Positions 33,098 to 44,929 of a stretch of DNA of 64,000 nucleotides are shown piece after piece (within the stretch, counting starts at the first letter, position 1; each line of letters starts with the position of its first letter). The stretch covers positions 150,589 to 214,588 of the forward strand of contig WHUZ01000098.1 in the NCBI GenBank assembly GCA_015179045.1, given 5' to 3'. The notes beneath the pieces were generated by a model. The model was not told where the DNA came from. It ran no database searches and saw only the letters and a list, made by a program, of their open reading frames with translations. The DNA is from Kalaharituber pfeilii (lineage: Eukaryota; Ascomycota; Pezizomycetes; Pezizales; Pezizaceae). A program made the position numbers and the translations under genes.

Positions 33098-34812
33098 GAG
33101 AGTGGCAAAGGCATAACGAAGTCATAAGGCCAGAAATGCGCAGGGCGCGACCGTCGTGAGACGATGAGGTCAGAAATGCATGGGGCGCTCGGGGCGCTCA
33201 GGGCGCAAACTGTGCGTTGTGACGCTGGGTGCCGCGTTGTGGCGCGACCCACTTTTTGCTGATGCTTACGGGTCAACTCAGGTGGATATCCCCAGCATCT
33301 CTGGGTAGGCCCGTGACACAATCCTTCATCTGGCACCACAAGCTCACCCCTTGGATATAGTTTATTGTCGACCTGTCTGCTCTCTTTCCGAGGTTTCGAA
33401 GCAATTTTTGTTGCAACCTTCCCTTTATTCTCTTTTTTTTCCTTTGTGTTACTTTGTTCTACTTTGATATTGCTGTTGACCAAAGTCTTAGCCTTTCTCG
33501 CCATAATTACATAGTCTTCAGAAGAGTCCTCATCGGAAGAATCCAGACCCAGTATAGTGCTAGCTAGTTGCTTAGTCCGCTGAGTGTCCTCATCAGAACT
33601 GTCTTCTGAGCTATCTAATAAGTCTTCCCTGAATTCTAATACCGATGATTCCGTGGACTCTGAACCATCTGAGTTACCGGATTCTCCAGCACTCCCACTT
33701 TCACTAGAAGACATATCTGCTATCTTATCCTTTTTTGCCTTCACAGATATTTCTGGCTCCCAATCATCAGATACACCTTTTGCTTTCAATCTTTTTATCA
33801 AAGCTACAAAAGATTCATCCTTTCCAGTATCTGGGTAAACATCTGGATATCTTGCCCAACTCTCTGTGGTTTGTGGTCTTTCTTCTTTGCCAACTAGTCG
33901 TGGATATACCCCTAATGCACTCTCTAGATCACAGCTCAACATGAAAAACTTCAAGCGAGCTACTCCACTGAGTGCGCGGCGTGCTGCAGGGCCTTGAGTT
34001 ATTGAGACAACATAATTCGCAATAAGAAAGTATATGGTCTTGCACAAATGGTTATGAAAGTAGCTAGTTCCATCAGTGGTTCCCTCCCAATCACCTCGCC
34101 TCCAGTAATTGTCTTAAATCATGAATACAATAGAACACCAGATGCCGCGGACCTCTTGTGGATCTAGGGTTAGTGCCTTTTCAACTGTTTCCAGGGAAAC
34201 TTGACTAAGTTTCTTGCGCCTAAGAGATTTACTAATTGTCAGTCAGTAGAGAGCAGTTACCATGGGCTATTGATCTCACCATTCTTCATTCAATTGCTTC
34301 ATGTACATACGCCCTTCTGGCATTCTCAAGAATAAATGTGCCAATTCAACATGCACTCGTGAAATGCGCTCTTGGAGCTCAGTCACGCACTGTTTGAGAT
34401 AACTCAAGGCGGTAACATCAACAACCAAATTGGCCTTGGTAGGCATAATATGTTTCAATATGGCCTTCAACTCTTTTTCTGGAAGATGGCGGAAGCGGAA
34501 GAACAAAAAGCCAATCAACCGTGTGCTTTGATATTCTATTCTGCTGTCAATTATGAGGCCTTCACTGTGGCAACCAAGCGTGCTGGGAGGTAGGTAGTGA
34601 CATCGGCAATTCCGAATTCCATTTTCTTAGATTTCACAGGAGTAACCTGCTGTACTTTCTTAATTGGCCCCGAGTCCCCTTCCAAGGCACGCACGTTATG
34701 TTTTACTCCAGCTCCCTTTCGCCTAACTGGCGTGGGGGTCGTACCTCTGCTTTCTGGCCTTTCTTAGATTTCTTTGAACGACTTTGAGTACTGGGAGCTT
34801 CCTTAGGAGGCA
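33079..34812 (-). pseudogene. Acidic Ser/Asp-rich protein of unknown family, several breaks
   Basis: Starts MPPKEAPSTQSRSKKSKK (34812) and, with two one-base shifts (near 34750 and 34565), continues VRRKGAGVKHNV, FGIADVTTYLPARLV, EYQSTRLIGFLFFRFRHL, ILKHIMPTKANLVV, LFLRMPEGRMYMKQLNEEW. An intron at about 34275-34210 (GTGAGA..TTAG) joins to RKKLSQVSLETVEKALTLD; a TAA interrupts near 34115; then YFHNHLCKTIYFLIANYV and an acidic region rich in SSEDSSDED. The C-terminus is lost: the last residues and stop come from the solo LTR. I do not recognise the family. Confidence 0.6.
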
Positions 34813-35901
34813 TTGGCGGTCAACTGACTATTGCACAGCAGGGATAGTTTGGCTAAAGCGGATGCTTGCAGGTTACCAGGGGTGTGATGGAGGGTTGTTG
34901 TGATGTAGTACAGAACGAGACTAGGACAGATGTTTATGATTGCACTGTGGTTGCTATCGCGACCGCGCTCGCTCACACCTAAAATAAAAAGCGCGCTGGG
35001 AAGTTCCAGACGCTCCTAGCGTCGCAACGTGAAAAAAATAATAATACGTAAATCACGTGCACGCCGTAGCGGCTGGGCACGAGACTATTGCTGCCCCCTG
35101 CTCTAAGCTTCTCTAAGCAATAAAATAGCAATAAGGATGCTGGAGGGCAGGCGGACTATAGTCTTGTTGGAAGCCTTTTAGGACACAGTATACCTAAGTG
35201 GGCTGCGGGGAGCGGTGAGGGTTGATGATGGAGCTGTCCCACAGTCCCACTGGAAGAGAGATTGGAGGTACCAGGGGAGGATTCCGACATGCTAACTGCA
35301 CCCACGCACTCCACGAGCCATCCAGGGCAGGGGAGGTAACGGCGGTGGAGTTGAGAGGTAGCTCTGCTGTGGAGGGGGGCTCACTGCTAGAGGGGATAAG
35401 GGCACCGTTGGCGTATTGCCGCACATGCTCTGGGATACTGCTCCTTTCTGCAGGCAGCTGCATGCAGCTGCGGGGGCCGCGATGCGTCGAGAGACGGGGG
35501 AGTAGGTGTGGCAGTAATCTCGGGCGAGTGGCGTGCTGTCTGGTCCGACCAAAGATGCAGATAGTGGAGGGATGCGGGGCGAGGGGGCTCCGAGAATGCG
35601 GTGGAGTCTGCGGTAGCTCAGCAACGCCAAGATTCCGTGCCAATCCTACGCCTCTCTGCAGCTTAGCTCACACTACATAAGTACTTACATGATGTAATAA
35701 GCCTACCCACGATGACTTGACTCCGGAAGAAAGTATGCAAGAGGCTGTTTATAACAATGATGCCCAGCAGGTTTCTGCGAAACAGGTGGTTTCAGAAGCA
35801 TATTATATCAGAATTCGGCATAGATATAGTATCTATAAAGATAAACAAGGAAACTGGAGTACTGGGCGTATAAGGCCAGAATAGAAGCTAAGGAATGCAG
35901 G

Positions 35902-35932
<31 letters not shown>

Positions 35933-36096
35933 ACGTTATAAACCAGGATAACACGTGGAGCTCGGCCGTTTCAATAGGGCCGTCCGCGCGCTTGTGCGTA
36001 TGTCTTGTCTCCGATGTATCAAAATTACATTGTTCGGCCTGATATCAAGTACTAATATCAAGTGGGTTAGAATATAACCGTCATCTTGCAACCAGT
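34813..36096. other. No supported gene
   Basis: Overlapping ORFs on both strands at 35194-35680 arise from GC-rich DNA and show no domain. A 29-nt A run at about 35900-35929 lacks a LINE tail. Confidence 0.35.
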
Positions 36097-36194
36097 TTAG
36101 CCTGTCTCCGGGCTATGAGGGCTTGCCCAGGGACCCTGCCATGGCCAAGTGCTACAAGCGGGGTTATGTGATTAAAAAAAAAAAAAAAAAAAAA
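36097..36194 (+). mobile_element. Short tail B retroposon (about 77 nt + poly(A))
   Basis: 14-bp TSD ATCTTGCAACCAGT (36083-36096, 36195-36208). The insert starts at TTAGCCTGTCTCCGGGC, i.e. only the LINE-derived 3' third of SINE-B. Confidence 0.92.
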
Positions 36195-36545
36195 ATCTTG
36201 CAACCAGTGGCACCAACCTGTTTCTCGTACAACGGCAAAGGCAGAAAATAATACTGTAGTCTGGGCACGAGAACAGCACCAACCCTATCACCCTGCCGTA
36301 ATAACGTTGCATTTTTATCTTTGCAATAGTTCTTCCGTTCGTCTAACTTGTTGTTTTCTGTTTGCACCCTGCTATAGGCTATTGCCTGAGTTAGGCTATG
36401 TGGTCACTTGGCAGCCCTATGATGTATTTCGAGTGGATATCCCTTCTGATAATGAACACCTTGACATTATTCCCCGTTCTTATAGCCGACGTCCGCGTCA
36501 GACTATCAGTTTCTGCTATAGGCTATGTATTTGTAAATGTCGGAT

Positions 36546-36607
36546 TTTTTTTTTTTTTTTTTTTTTTATTTCATTAATCGTATGCCGCCCTATGGGCTAT
36601 GACGATG
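36546..36607 (-). mobile_element. Micro-retroposon, tail A, variant stem ATCGT/ACGAT
   Basis: TSD TTGTAAATGTCGGAT (36531-36545, 36608-36622). The hairpin stem differs from the usual CTCGC/GCGAG but still pairs. 5' end at the hairpin base. Confidence 0.9.
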
Positions 36608-36698
36608 TTGTAAATGTCGGATGCCGGCATCACCATGGTTTCGTTAAATGTCCATATAGATGAGAATCCCTGTGAAAAAGGAAGGTATAGAGAAGCCA

Positions 36699-36914
36699 TC
36701 AAACTCTTGAGTCAATTATTTTTCTTACTTCATTGTAGGGGAATTTCTTTACTCTCTCAATCACTAGAGGAGCTTGCGGTTCATTAAACGTGTCCCATAT
36801 ATCAGATTTCAGCACTATAAGCTTTCCGGTGAACTCTACATTATACCATAGCTGTGCATTCAATGACGCTGTAAACATTCTATAGCAGCTCGTCGTCGTC
36901 ATTATCAGCATCAC
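36699..36914 (-). CDS. Hypothetical ORF fragment
   Basis: 71 codons (MFTASLNAQLWYNVEFTGKL, DTFNEPQAPLVIERVKKF). Composition looks protein-like, but no domain, intron or partner exon was found. It could be an exon of a decayed gene. Confidence 0.2.
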   Translation of the reverse strand: MMLIMTTTSCYRMFTASLNAQLWYNVEFTGKLIVLKSDIWDTFNEPQAPLVIERVKKFPYNEVRKIIDSRV

Positions 36915-37065
36915 TTCTAGGTTCGTGGTCTACTTGTGCTTCCAGTTTGTCCTTAAAAGCGTGAGGAGTAAACTGTATGTGACCTCATGCAGGTACAATC
37001 TTGTAAAATTGTTTCCCGGATCCCTCATAAGCAATGGCAACTGATATATTAGATGAAAGGTACTA

Positions 37066-37235
37066 TTTTTTTTTTTATTTTTTTTTTTTTATATCATTTA
37101 TCGCTTGCCGCCCTATGGGCTATGGCGATGTCTTAGCTACAAATAAAAGTGTGAGAGTATGAAATGACAAGAAAGAAATGCTGACATAACACAATCTCAC
37201 TCTCCGAGCATCTCCATCAACTTCTTCAGCGGGCT
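37066..37235 (-). mobile_element. LINE-A 3' UTR insertion, 170 bp
   Basis: TSD AAGGTACTA (37057-37065, 37236-37244). Tail A hairpin and poly(A) plus about 105 bp of upstream sequence. Confidence 0.78.
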
Positions 37236-37659
37236 AAGGTACTAGCTGCTTAAGAAAAAAGACTTATTACCAGACTGTACTGTCAGGTTGTGGCAGCCGA
37301 CTATTTCTCGGTTATCCGACTTCAAAGTTGCGAGACTTCTCAACCTAAAAGTACTCAGTACTTAACATCAGTTGACCTTATTAAAGCGAGAGGGGTATGC
37401 GATGGCTGCTTCATCACGGTGAAGATATAGAGACACCATTGAGTCTATTGATCTAAAAGTCGCAAGAACAGCAGATTTATATATATGAGAAAGCATAGCA
37501 TACCGTGACTTGAGAACCATAACTGAATAGGGAGGTATGTCATATCAAGAAGGTGAGAAAATCACGGGAGTGCGTGGCTTGCAAAGTAAACGCCGTGGCA
37601 GTGCTATCTAGTAACGAGACTAAATGCATATGAGTGGAACGAAGAGATGAAATGAAAAA

Positions 37660-37922
37660 AAATTTTTTTTTTTTTTAAAAAATCACATAACCCCGCTTAC
37701 AGCGCCAAGCCATGGCAGGGTCCCTGGGCAAGCCCTCGAAGCCCGGAGACAGGCTTAACAAACAAAGGAAATTCTATCTACTTCTACCACCTGATTCAGA
37801 AACCTCCGGACGGACCTTCCGGTTTCTGCCTCAGGGAGGCCCCACTATATATGCCCCCCTCTCCCCCCTCCCCTCTTCCCCACACTTCCGCATCCCGGCA
37901 AGCAAACTTCCCCGCCGGCAAA
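37660..37922 (-). mobile_element. SINE-B retroposon, near full length
   Basis: TSD ATGAAATGAAAAA (37647-37659, 37923-37935). Contains every block of the 4624 copy reversed: tail B, CCTGTCTCCGGGC block, GGCCCCACTATATA and the pyrimidine-rich head. Confidence 0.88.
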
Positions 37923-38189
37923 ATGAAATGAAAAAGATTGCAGCAAAAACGGGTGGCAACGGATGTAATGTTGTGACAGACCTGACAAATCTAGCTGTGT
38001 AGCTCTGGTTATGGATTCAATCCATTCTTCGGAGGCTGTACTCGTTTAAGTTGATTTATGATTGACAACTTTTCATACTCCTTCCCTATTCCCATAAGCC
38101 CCGCCTATGAATACCCATAAAATTTAACAAAAGTAAAAGGCGTAAACTAAAAAGCAAGTTACCCTGGTTGCACTATATCTAATCAGATG

Positions 38190-38213
38190 GTCGACAACAA
38201 TGACCTCGGGACG

Positions 38214-38257
<44 letters not shown>

Positions 38258-39770
38258 TCATTAATCGCGTGCCGCCCTACGGGCTATGGCGATGGTGTGC
38301 TAGATACATAGGAAAAAAGGTTAAAGTCACGCCTCCCGAAACAGCCCGCCTAAAACCACCAAGCCTACGCCCCCAAGCCTATCCACCCCTTACACTTCTA
38401 CGTACATGTATTGCCCGCGGACTCTCCAATAGCGCGGGTGGAGCCCGATATGGACCCTACAACCTCCCCCTCCCCGGCTCATAACGGACCGCGTCAAGCC
38501 ATCTCCCGCTCAGCCTGACTTTCCCCTCCTCCTTCATTTCCTTCCCCAGGTACACAACCACCGAACTCGTCTTTTTCCCCTCCTCCACCAGAATCGACCT
38601 CGGGACGAGCGTTTGGAAGCGACTCCACAACCACAACGTCCCTCCCAGCGAAACCTACATAGATGGAAAGCTCTCAGCATGCTGACTCTTTGATCCAATT
38701 TTTATCCTCCCAAACCACAACCCACAAGTTTCACCCTCGGGGTGAAATTTCGAGGAAACCCTCCCCTCACCACCTCGTTGACACACACCAACTCCGCGCC
38801 AAGAACCAATAGAATGCCGTCCCCCCTCCTCCTCCCCCACGACGAGAACCCTCTACGCCCCCCCGGTAAGAGAATGGACGGATGTTATGGTAGACCTAAA
38901 AAGACAGGGCAATGACTGGGATGATATCCTTAAATTGCTCTGGAGACACTTGACAGAGGAGGTCCGCGGCGCGACCCGCGATCCGACGCCAGGATAGACC
39001 ATAGAGATCCGGTGGGACCAAGAAGGGTACCCGTCCAGCCTAGGCACCTCACCACCCGTCACACTGGGGCTCAGCCCCATCACCAACATAGCCATGCCTC
39101 CGGTGCAGCGTACCACGGAAGAGCTGGGATTCAGCACCATCACCACCTGCTCGAAAGAGCCATCCGCGGAGCAGACTCTCGGAATCACGCCGGCGCCCAC
39201 CCCGGGGACCGCAAACATCAGCATAACAAAGAGCAGGAAGCGCAAAGGCAAGACGCCGTCCCCCCAGCACCCATATGCCTTCAAGCGCCAGTGGAGCGAC
39301 GAGGAGGCAAAGAAGATTGCCTCAACACCCCCAGTCGCCCAGGCAGGCAGCACGCCCACCACCACCAACCCCACACCGAAACCACTGACACTAGCACCCT
39401 AGCCCACTCCCCGTCCCCGCCCCCGCAGCTAACCCTCCAAGACCCAAAGCCAAATCCCAGGCCCCGACCAGCCCCGACGACACCACTCCGAAACACGGCA
39501 TCACCGTCCACGGCATAGCCCTGAGGAAAGACTTGAAGAACGTCCGAAGATGATTGGAGGCGTCTAACAAAGACTTAGGAAGACCACAGGGATCAGATGG
39601 CTGCGGAAGAAGACAACCCTAGTGGAGGAAGGCAAGTTGACAAGTTCCGTGGTGGTCTACCTGGAGACACCAACACAAATCAGGAAAGTTAGCCTCGGAG
39701 GAAGGTGGTTGAGGTTCCAGCATGTACGAGTGGGATAGAGGAAGGAAATAGGAAGGTACCCGTACAAGCT
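38190..39770 (+). mobile_element. LINE-A ORF1-type copy, decayed, with a nested insertion
   Basis: 5' end GTCGACAACAA then the 5' UTR blocks of the 20169-21503 element, interrupted by 38217-38595. ORF1 pieces follow: SRKRKGK and YAFKRQWSDEEAKKIAS (39230-39330), a Pro/Thr-rich run, and VHGIALRKDLKNVRR (39510 on) through KLTSSVVVYLE, with stops and shifts. No tail A or poly(A) is visible at the 3' side, so the end is lost. Confidence 0.75.
38217..38595 (-). mobile_element. ORF1-only LINE-A derivative, 5'-truncated, nested
   Basis: 15-bp TSD GACCTCGGGACGAGC (38202-38216, 38596-38610), 37-nt poly(A), tail A, 3' UTR and the last 45 codons of ORF1 (EEGKKTSSVVVYLGKE, VRLSGRWLDAVRYEPGRG). It jumped into the 5' UTR of another copy of its own family. 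Confidence 0.9.
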
Positions 39771-40420
39771 AACTTAGGAGGACACTACCTGCAGCACCAG
39801 CGAAAGCGGCGGGCATCATATAGTTAATTTATTTATTTTCTTTATTTCCTTATGTAACTTAACAGGAGTAATGATATGTATGGTCATGAAATTCGGGAAT
39901 AACGTTTTGAATCACCTGTGATCGAAACAGTAGGTAAAGGGTCTTCAGAGGGTACCAGTAACTTTTAACGGTAAATCCTGGCTGTTCAAACCTCATGGTG
40001 GGGAAGGGGCTTCCATGGAGAGGGTACAAGTCGGTCCTGTAAGCACCGGAAGAAGCGAAGCGTCGAAATTTGTGCTGGCGTCAGACTCAGGTAAATGCAA
40101 TCGCGTGTATTTGAGGCATTGCTCTTGGCTCGTGACAAGCGACCTAATCCTTTCATACTATGATCGCAACGCATCCCTCCAAAGGAGCGACATAGTCCTA
40201 GAATCCCTGACCTCTGGGCAGCGCCACCGTCACGGCCGATCAATGCTAAGCAGGTTCGCACCACAACAAACACTGAATTTGCAAGTGGCTGCGAGCGCAT
40301 CAGCTGTGCAACAACACAGGTGCGTATACCGTACGAGTATATCAACACACTCCACACATTCCTCCAAATAGTAAAGCACGCACGTGAGCCCCTTTAACCC
40401 CACGTGCACGCCACGTGACG
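39771..40420. other. Intergenic region upstream of the F-box gene
   Basis: Two opposing ORFs of about 120 codons (39986-40371) share the same DNA and show no domain. CACGTG and CCACGTGACG lie within 40 bp of the F-box ATG and could be E-box-type sites. Confidence 0.35.
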
Positions 40421-42266
40421 ATGGCCACCATCGAGCTCCCGCGCGGCCACGTCCTGTCGCTGCCGCCCGAACTTCTTTCCATGATCATCTCGCACCTCCG
40501 CGCCCGCGAGCTGCCACATTTCGGCTACGCGCGGGTCGCCCCCTACGCCGCTGTCTGCCGCCAATGGCAGCCGATCGTCGAGCGTTTCTCGTTCCGGGAG
40601 GTCAAGAAAATGCCCAGCACCGACCTCGACACGTTCGCCGACGTCTTCCGCTACCAGCACCGGCGCGACGCGCTGCAGGTGCTGTCCATGGTCACCATCC
40701 TCCCGGATTACAGCAAACGCGCGCGCCGCAGGCTTGAGCGCGCAGAGGACAAGGCTGCCAACAACCAGGCGTTGACGGACGCCGTGCGCCGCCTCTTTGA
40801 GATCCTCGCCGCGTGGGACGAAGGGCGCGAGCTGGGCGCCGCCAACCTGTCCCGACTCGACCTCCACCTTGACGGCGCCGCTGCGCCAATGGACAGCTAC
40901 AACGAGCCCGAGGGCGGCCCTTTCGATCAGGAGGCCCGCACCTTGGGCGGGCTCCGGTACAGGCACTCGTACCTGCGCCTCGTGGGCCTCGGCGAGAACC
41001 CGCTGCCAAGGGTGCCCCGAATCACCTCCCTGTCAGTGGGTTTCAGGTGGAAGCGACGCGTGGAGGCGGCGTCGGCTGTCGCGATCACAAAGTGCCTCCC
41101 ACGGCTGCAGAAGCTCTACCTGGACCTGAGTGACAATGAGTGGCGCTATCCGGCGATGAGGCACCACAGACGTTACAGTATGTTTCTCTCCATCCGAGTC
41201 CGTCCCTGCTGCCCGGCACGCTGACCAGTGCCACCCGAACGGCCCGTTAGAGTTCGCACAGGCGCTGAATGCCCTACGCCTATCCGGCCCTGCCCTCACA
41301 ATCTTCGCACTTGATTTACTCATGGCGAATACCTTCACCGCCCTACGTGCGTTGGTTCGTTCCTCTCCAACCACCGACCACCTCTGCCTGGCCCTGAATG
41401 CCGTATCACAGCTTCCTACCCTCAAAGTCTTCCGCGTTGGCCTTGACAGTGACTTTGTTCCCTCCCCGTCTCTCTTCTGGCCTGACGACGATGTCACCGC
41501 CATCAAACCTGACTCACCCTTCTGGCCCTCCCTCGAAGTTATGATTATCCATACTAACAGCTGCACGCCCACCGGCGGCTGGTACTGCGAACCCCGCCCC
41601 ATCGGCCCCCTGCCCAGGCCCTCTAGAGCCGACTCGGAGACCTCCCACACTTACTCGGACGCCTCCGGTGCCGACTCGGGGTCCTCCGACGCCGACCCGA
41701 ACTCCTCCGATGCCGACCCAGACTCCTCCGACGCCGACCCAGAGGATTCCCCAGTCCGCCCCGACTCCGATGCAGACTCCGGCAACGACTCAGAGGATTC
41801 CCCAGTCCGCCCCGACTCCGATGCAGACTCCGGCAGCGACTCAGAGGACCCCCTTGACTCATCTTACCCAGTCCCGAACCCCGTGGATGGAGAGCTCTTC
41901 TTCAACGGCCAGTGGCATGACACCGAATTCCGCAGCGTGCTGTCCCCCGTCACATTCAACCCCCTCGCCCTCTCCTTCGCCCGCGCCGTCACTCGCATGC
42001 CGAAACTGCAACGCTTCCAGTTCCAGTTCTCAGATCTCGCCCAGGAGCAAGGCAAGGTGAATGCTGAATGGGATCGCGCTGGCAATCCGTCCTGGGAATA
42101 CACTATTACTGGGCGAGATAACGAAGATAAGCACCGATGGACGTTTGCATTGCGGAATAACGTGCGATGGGAAGTGCCGGACGAGCTGATGGAGATATTG
42201 CGCGAGGGTGTTGGGGAGGAGGGCATAGTGAAGGTGGATTGTGTAACTTGTGGCCCACCACTCTGA
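40421..42266 (+). CDS. F-box protein with acidic repeat region, two exons
   Basis: ATG at 40421 (MATIELPRGHVLSLPPELL). Residues 12-50 (LSLPPELLSMIISHL...VCRQWQPI) fit an F-box, the Skp1-binding module of SCF ubiquitin ligases. One GT-AG intron, 41178-41250 (73 nt), joins RRY to KFAQALNALRLSG and gives 590 residues. LRR-like spacing (LQKLYLDLSDN) precedes the intron. An Asp/Ser-rich region (about 41630-41870) consists of tandem SSDADP and EDSPVRPDSDADSG units from a DNA repeat of about 51 bp. The gene is much more GC-rich than its surroundings. Fully open, so probably functional; substrate unknown. Confidence 0.85.
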
Positions 42267-43884
42267 TGTGCGGTTTTGATTGGGGGGGGTTTGTTCAGCA
42301 TTTTATTTTGGCGTAAAATACCATTGTCATTAACAACGCCGTGCGCTGGGGCCCCATCTATTGAGGGACTGCCTAGACGTTGATCTTGGAAACATGTCTC
42401 CAAGCATAACTTGTACTACGTATACCTAACACATGAAAAAATGATAACCATGATAACCACATTATTACTACGACATATCAAGTGGGCATGAGCAAGATCA
42501 GCGTTTTATCGATCGATGATAATGAAAAATTGGTCCTCCATTATCATAACGTGAATGAGAAATGGCCATGAGTTGGTTAGTCCTATCGCGGTAGTGTTGC
42601 AGTCTATGCAGTCAGCCACTCGATTTCATTGGCCACAGGTTAGCACATCCAAAGTGCACAACACGTAGACTGGCGGTGGCACACGGTTTTTCCCAACAGT
42701 CCTTTATAGTAGAGTACAGCTTACCGCTGATTTCTATCTAGACCCGCTTTGCTTAGTTTTCTCGAATAATAGAAAAAGTAGGCTTCATATAAGTAATCCA
42801 TTTTGGGGCCCACCTTTTTCTAATAGTATTTCCCGGTGTCTGGCTTACTAGTGGCAATGATACGTGAGTCATTAAGCTAGACTATGGAATTTATGGATCC
42901 AGACGCGAGACTGATAACTTCTACCGTCGAGGTTTCATTGAAAATCTCCTTATCAGCGTCTGTAATATAAAATATATAATCACAAGTGGCGTTGTTGTTT
43001 TTTTTCGAAGACCCTCTTGCAAGGTTTATAATCCCCACTCCCCAGCTATAACCAGCCTATGTTATCCAACTAACCATTTCCACCAGATACCTTGCGAACC
43101 CACGGGCAGGGGCGTAAGTTGGATCGCGATAAAAGTGAGAACTGTGCCCCCTTGATCTATCAGGTTCTAATTGGAAATCCTACCAGCGGCTACTAGCTGA
43201 CTCGCTAGTTTTACATAGCCTGGCTTTTCCGCTGGTATTTCTCCGAAAACCGTAAAAAAATTTGCTGCAATGAGGCGTAGTACGTACACGCAAGTTTGCT
43301 ATCCGGCACTGGGGAGGGAGGCAGGAGAGTGTATCCTATTTACTTGTTGTCGCCCCAGTACTGCGTATCGTTATCTCTAGATATGTTTATCATGTCCTTT
43401 TGTGGCGTTGGGTGCTGCGCTGGGCTGTAACGTTTTCGTTATGCCTCTGGAAAGATGTGCGGCCCTGAGATTTATATTCATCTCGCGTACCATTTATCCA
43501 TGTATAGATATAAACCTGAGTCTTCTTGCGACTCGTCGTTCGACAAACCTGAAATTGCTATTATAATTTATATATATTTCTCTTTCTTTTTCTATGTCCT
43601 AGAAGCCCCTCCCCCCCCACCAAAAACTATTTTCCCCCATGGCGGTAATACAACCGCAGATACTTGTAGAAAAAACCGTAGGAAAACGCCAAACTAAGTT
43701 AGGAAACCGTAGCAAATTTATTTATTTATTTTTTTTTTTTTTTCCACCCTACGATTTCCTATGACCCCGTAGTAACGTATTTTTTTAAATCGTTTTCTGT
43801 AATAATGAAAAAAAAAGCATCAATGAAAAAAAGCATCAATGAAAAAAAGCTTCGCCGCGAATTTTCGCAAGACCACCCGGCGCA

Positions 43885-43915
<31 letters not shown>

Positions 43916-44216
43916 TCTGTATTAAACTAGCTAGCAGTATGTACATTATATTGCTGAATCTCTACTCTTCTTGATATAAAAAAATACTCCATATAAGAAT
44001 ATCTGCCTGCCGCCCGACGATGTACTTATATCGAAAGTGTACTGTATGTAAGTTTGTGGTCCATCCCTCCTGTATTAGAACTTCATGTACGTACAACCTC
44101 TCCACGCATTATACTTCTATTACTGCCCTAACTGGATCAAGCAGCCAGCCCCGACACTATCCTGTACGAATTTTTTTTTTTTCCCCGTATGTCTCCCCAT
44201 CGTCGTTCGTCCTCTT
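42267..44216. other. No supported gene
   Basis: AT-rich intergenic DNA. 43700-43760 has a T run followed by CCACCCTACGATTTCC; 43800-43860 repeats GCATCAATGAAAAAAA three times; 43890-43915 is a 26-nt A run. None shows tail A or B. Confidence 0.35.
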
Positions 44217-44266
44217 CATAGGGCGGCATGCGAGTAATGATAGTAAAAAAAAAAAAAAAAAAAAAA
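44217..44266 (+). mobile_element. Micro-retroposon, tail A (28 nt + poly(A))
   Basis: TSD GTTCGTCCTCTT (44205-44216, 44267-44278). The insert starts at CATAGGGCGGCATGCGAG, i.e. at the hairpin loop. Confidence 0.9.
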
Positions 44267-44929
44267 GTTCGTCCTCTTGGGCTTCTCCAGCGCACAGCAC
44301 ATGAAGATTAAGTATTCCGCACTACACTCCTCTCCGCAGGAACAACAAACTCTTCCGTCCGCAGATCCTCCTCCACATGTCCCCGCCGTCCAGTTCGCAG
44401 CCAGGTGCAGTTAGTGAGGCCCTCATATAGCTACCCCACTTTACGAACTTTCTCTCCCAAAGCCATTTTTTTCCCTCCATTCGTTGCTTTTACCGACTAA
44501 CTCTGGTCGTAGACCGCACTCCCTGGCCTATCCATCGTACCTTACGCCCAACATGCGTCCTGATCACCCATCCTTGATCCCAGCGATCTCTCGGCCCCAC
44601 ATCCCTGCAACGGCCCCTCAGCAAGTGTTTCAACTCTCCATATTTCATTCCCAATCCGGCTCTCCTTTTCTCAGTAAAATCCCAATTATCCGGTGCCGAA
44701 CCTGGAGGTTATTCCCACCATTGCCAGTTTAACGTGCTCAACATGCTCAACATGCTCAATATGCCCAATCACATGACTCCCCGCGGACAATCAAATCGGC
44801 AAAACCCAACAGTCCAACATTCGTATGTCGTATTCCCTATTCATTTATACACCCCAAGGCGCAATTGCGCTGCGCACCCCCCCCCACCGCATGAACTATG
44901 CTTAAGAACACTAGCCCATATAAGCAACC

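Noticed and set aside
35194..35680. Overlapping opposite-strand ORFs of about 150 codons
   Set aside because: No domain, no intron signals, and both strands equally open in GC-rich DNA.
39012..39518. Opposing long ORFs as host genes
   Set aside because: They lie in a decayed LINE ORF1 copy; the Pro/His-rich translation comes from GC-rich repeat sequence.
40394..41650. Minus-strand and alternative-frame ORFs of 100-205 codons
   Set aside because: High GC removes stops; the F-box frame with its intron accounts for the coding signal.
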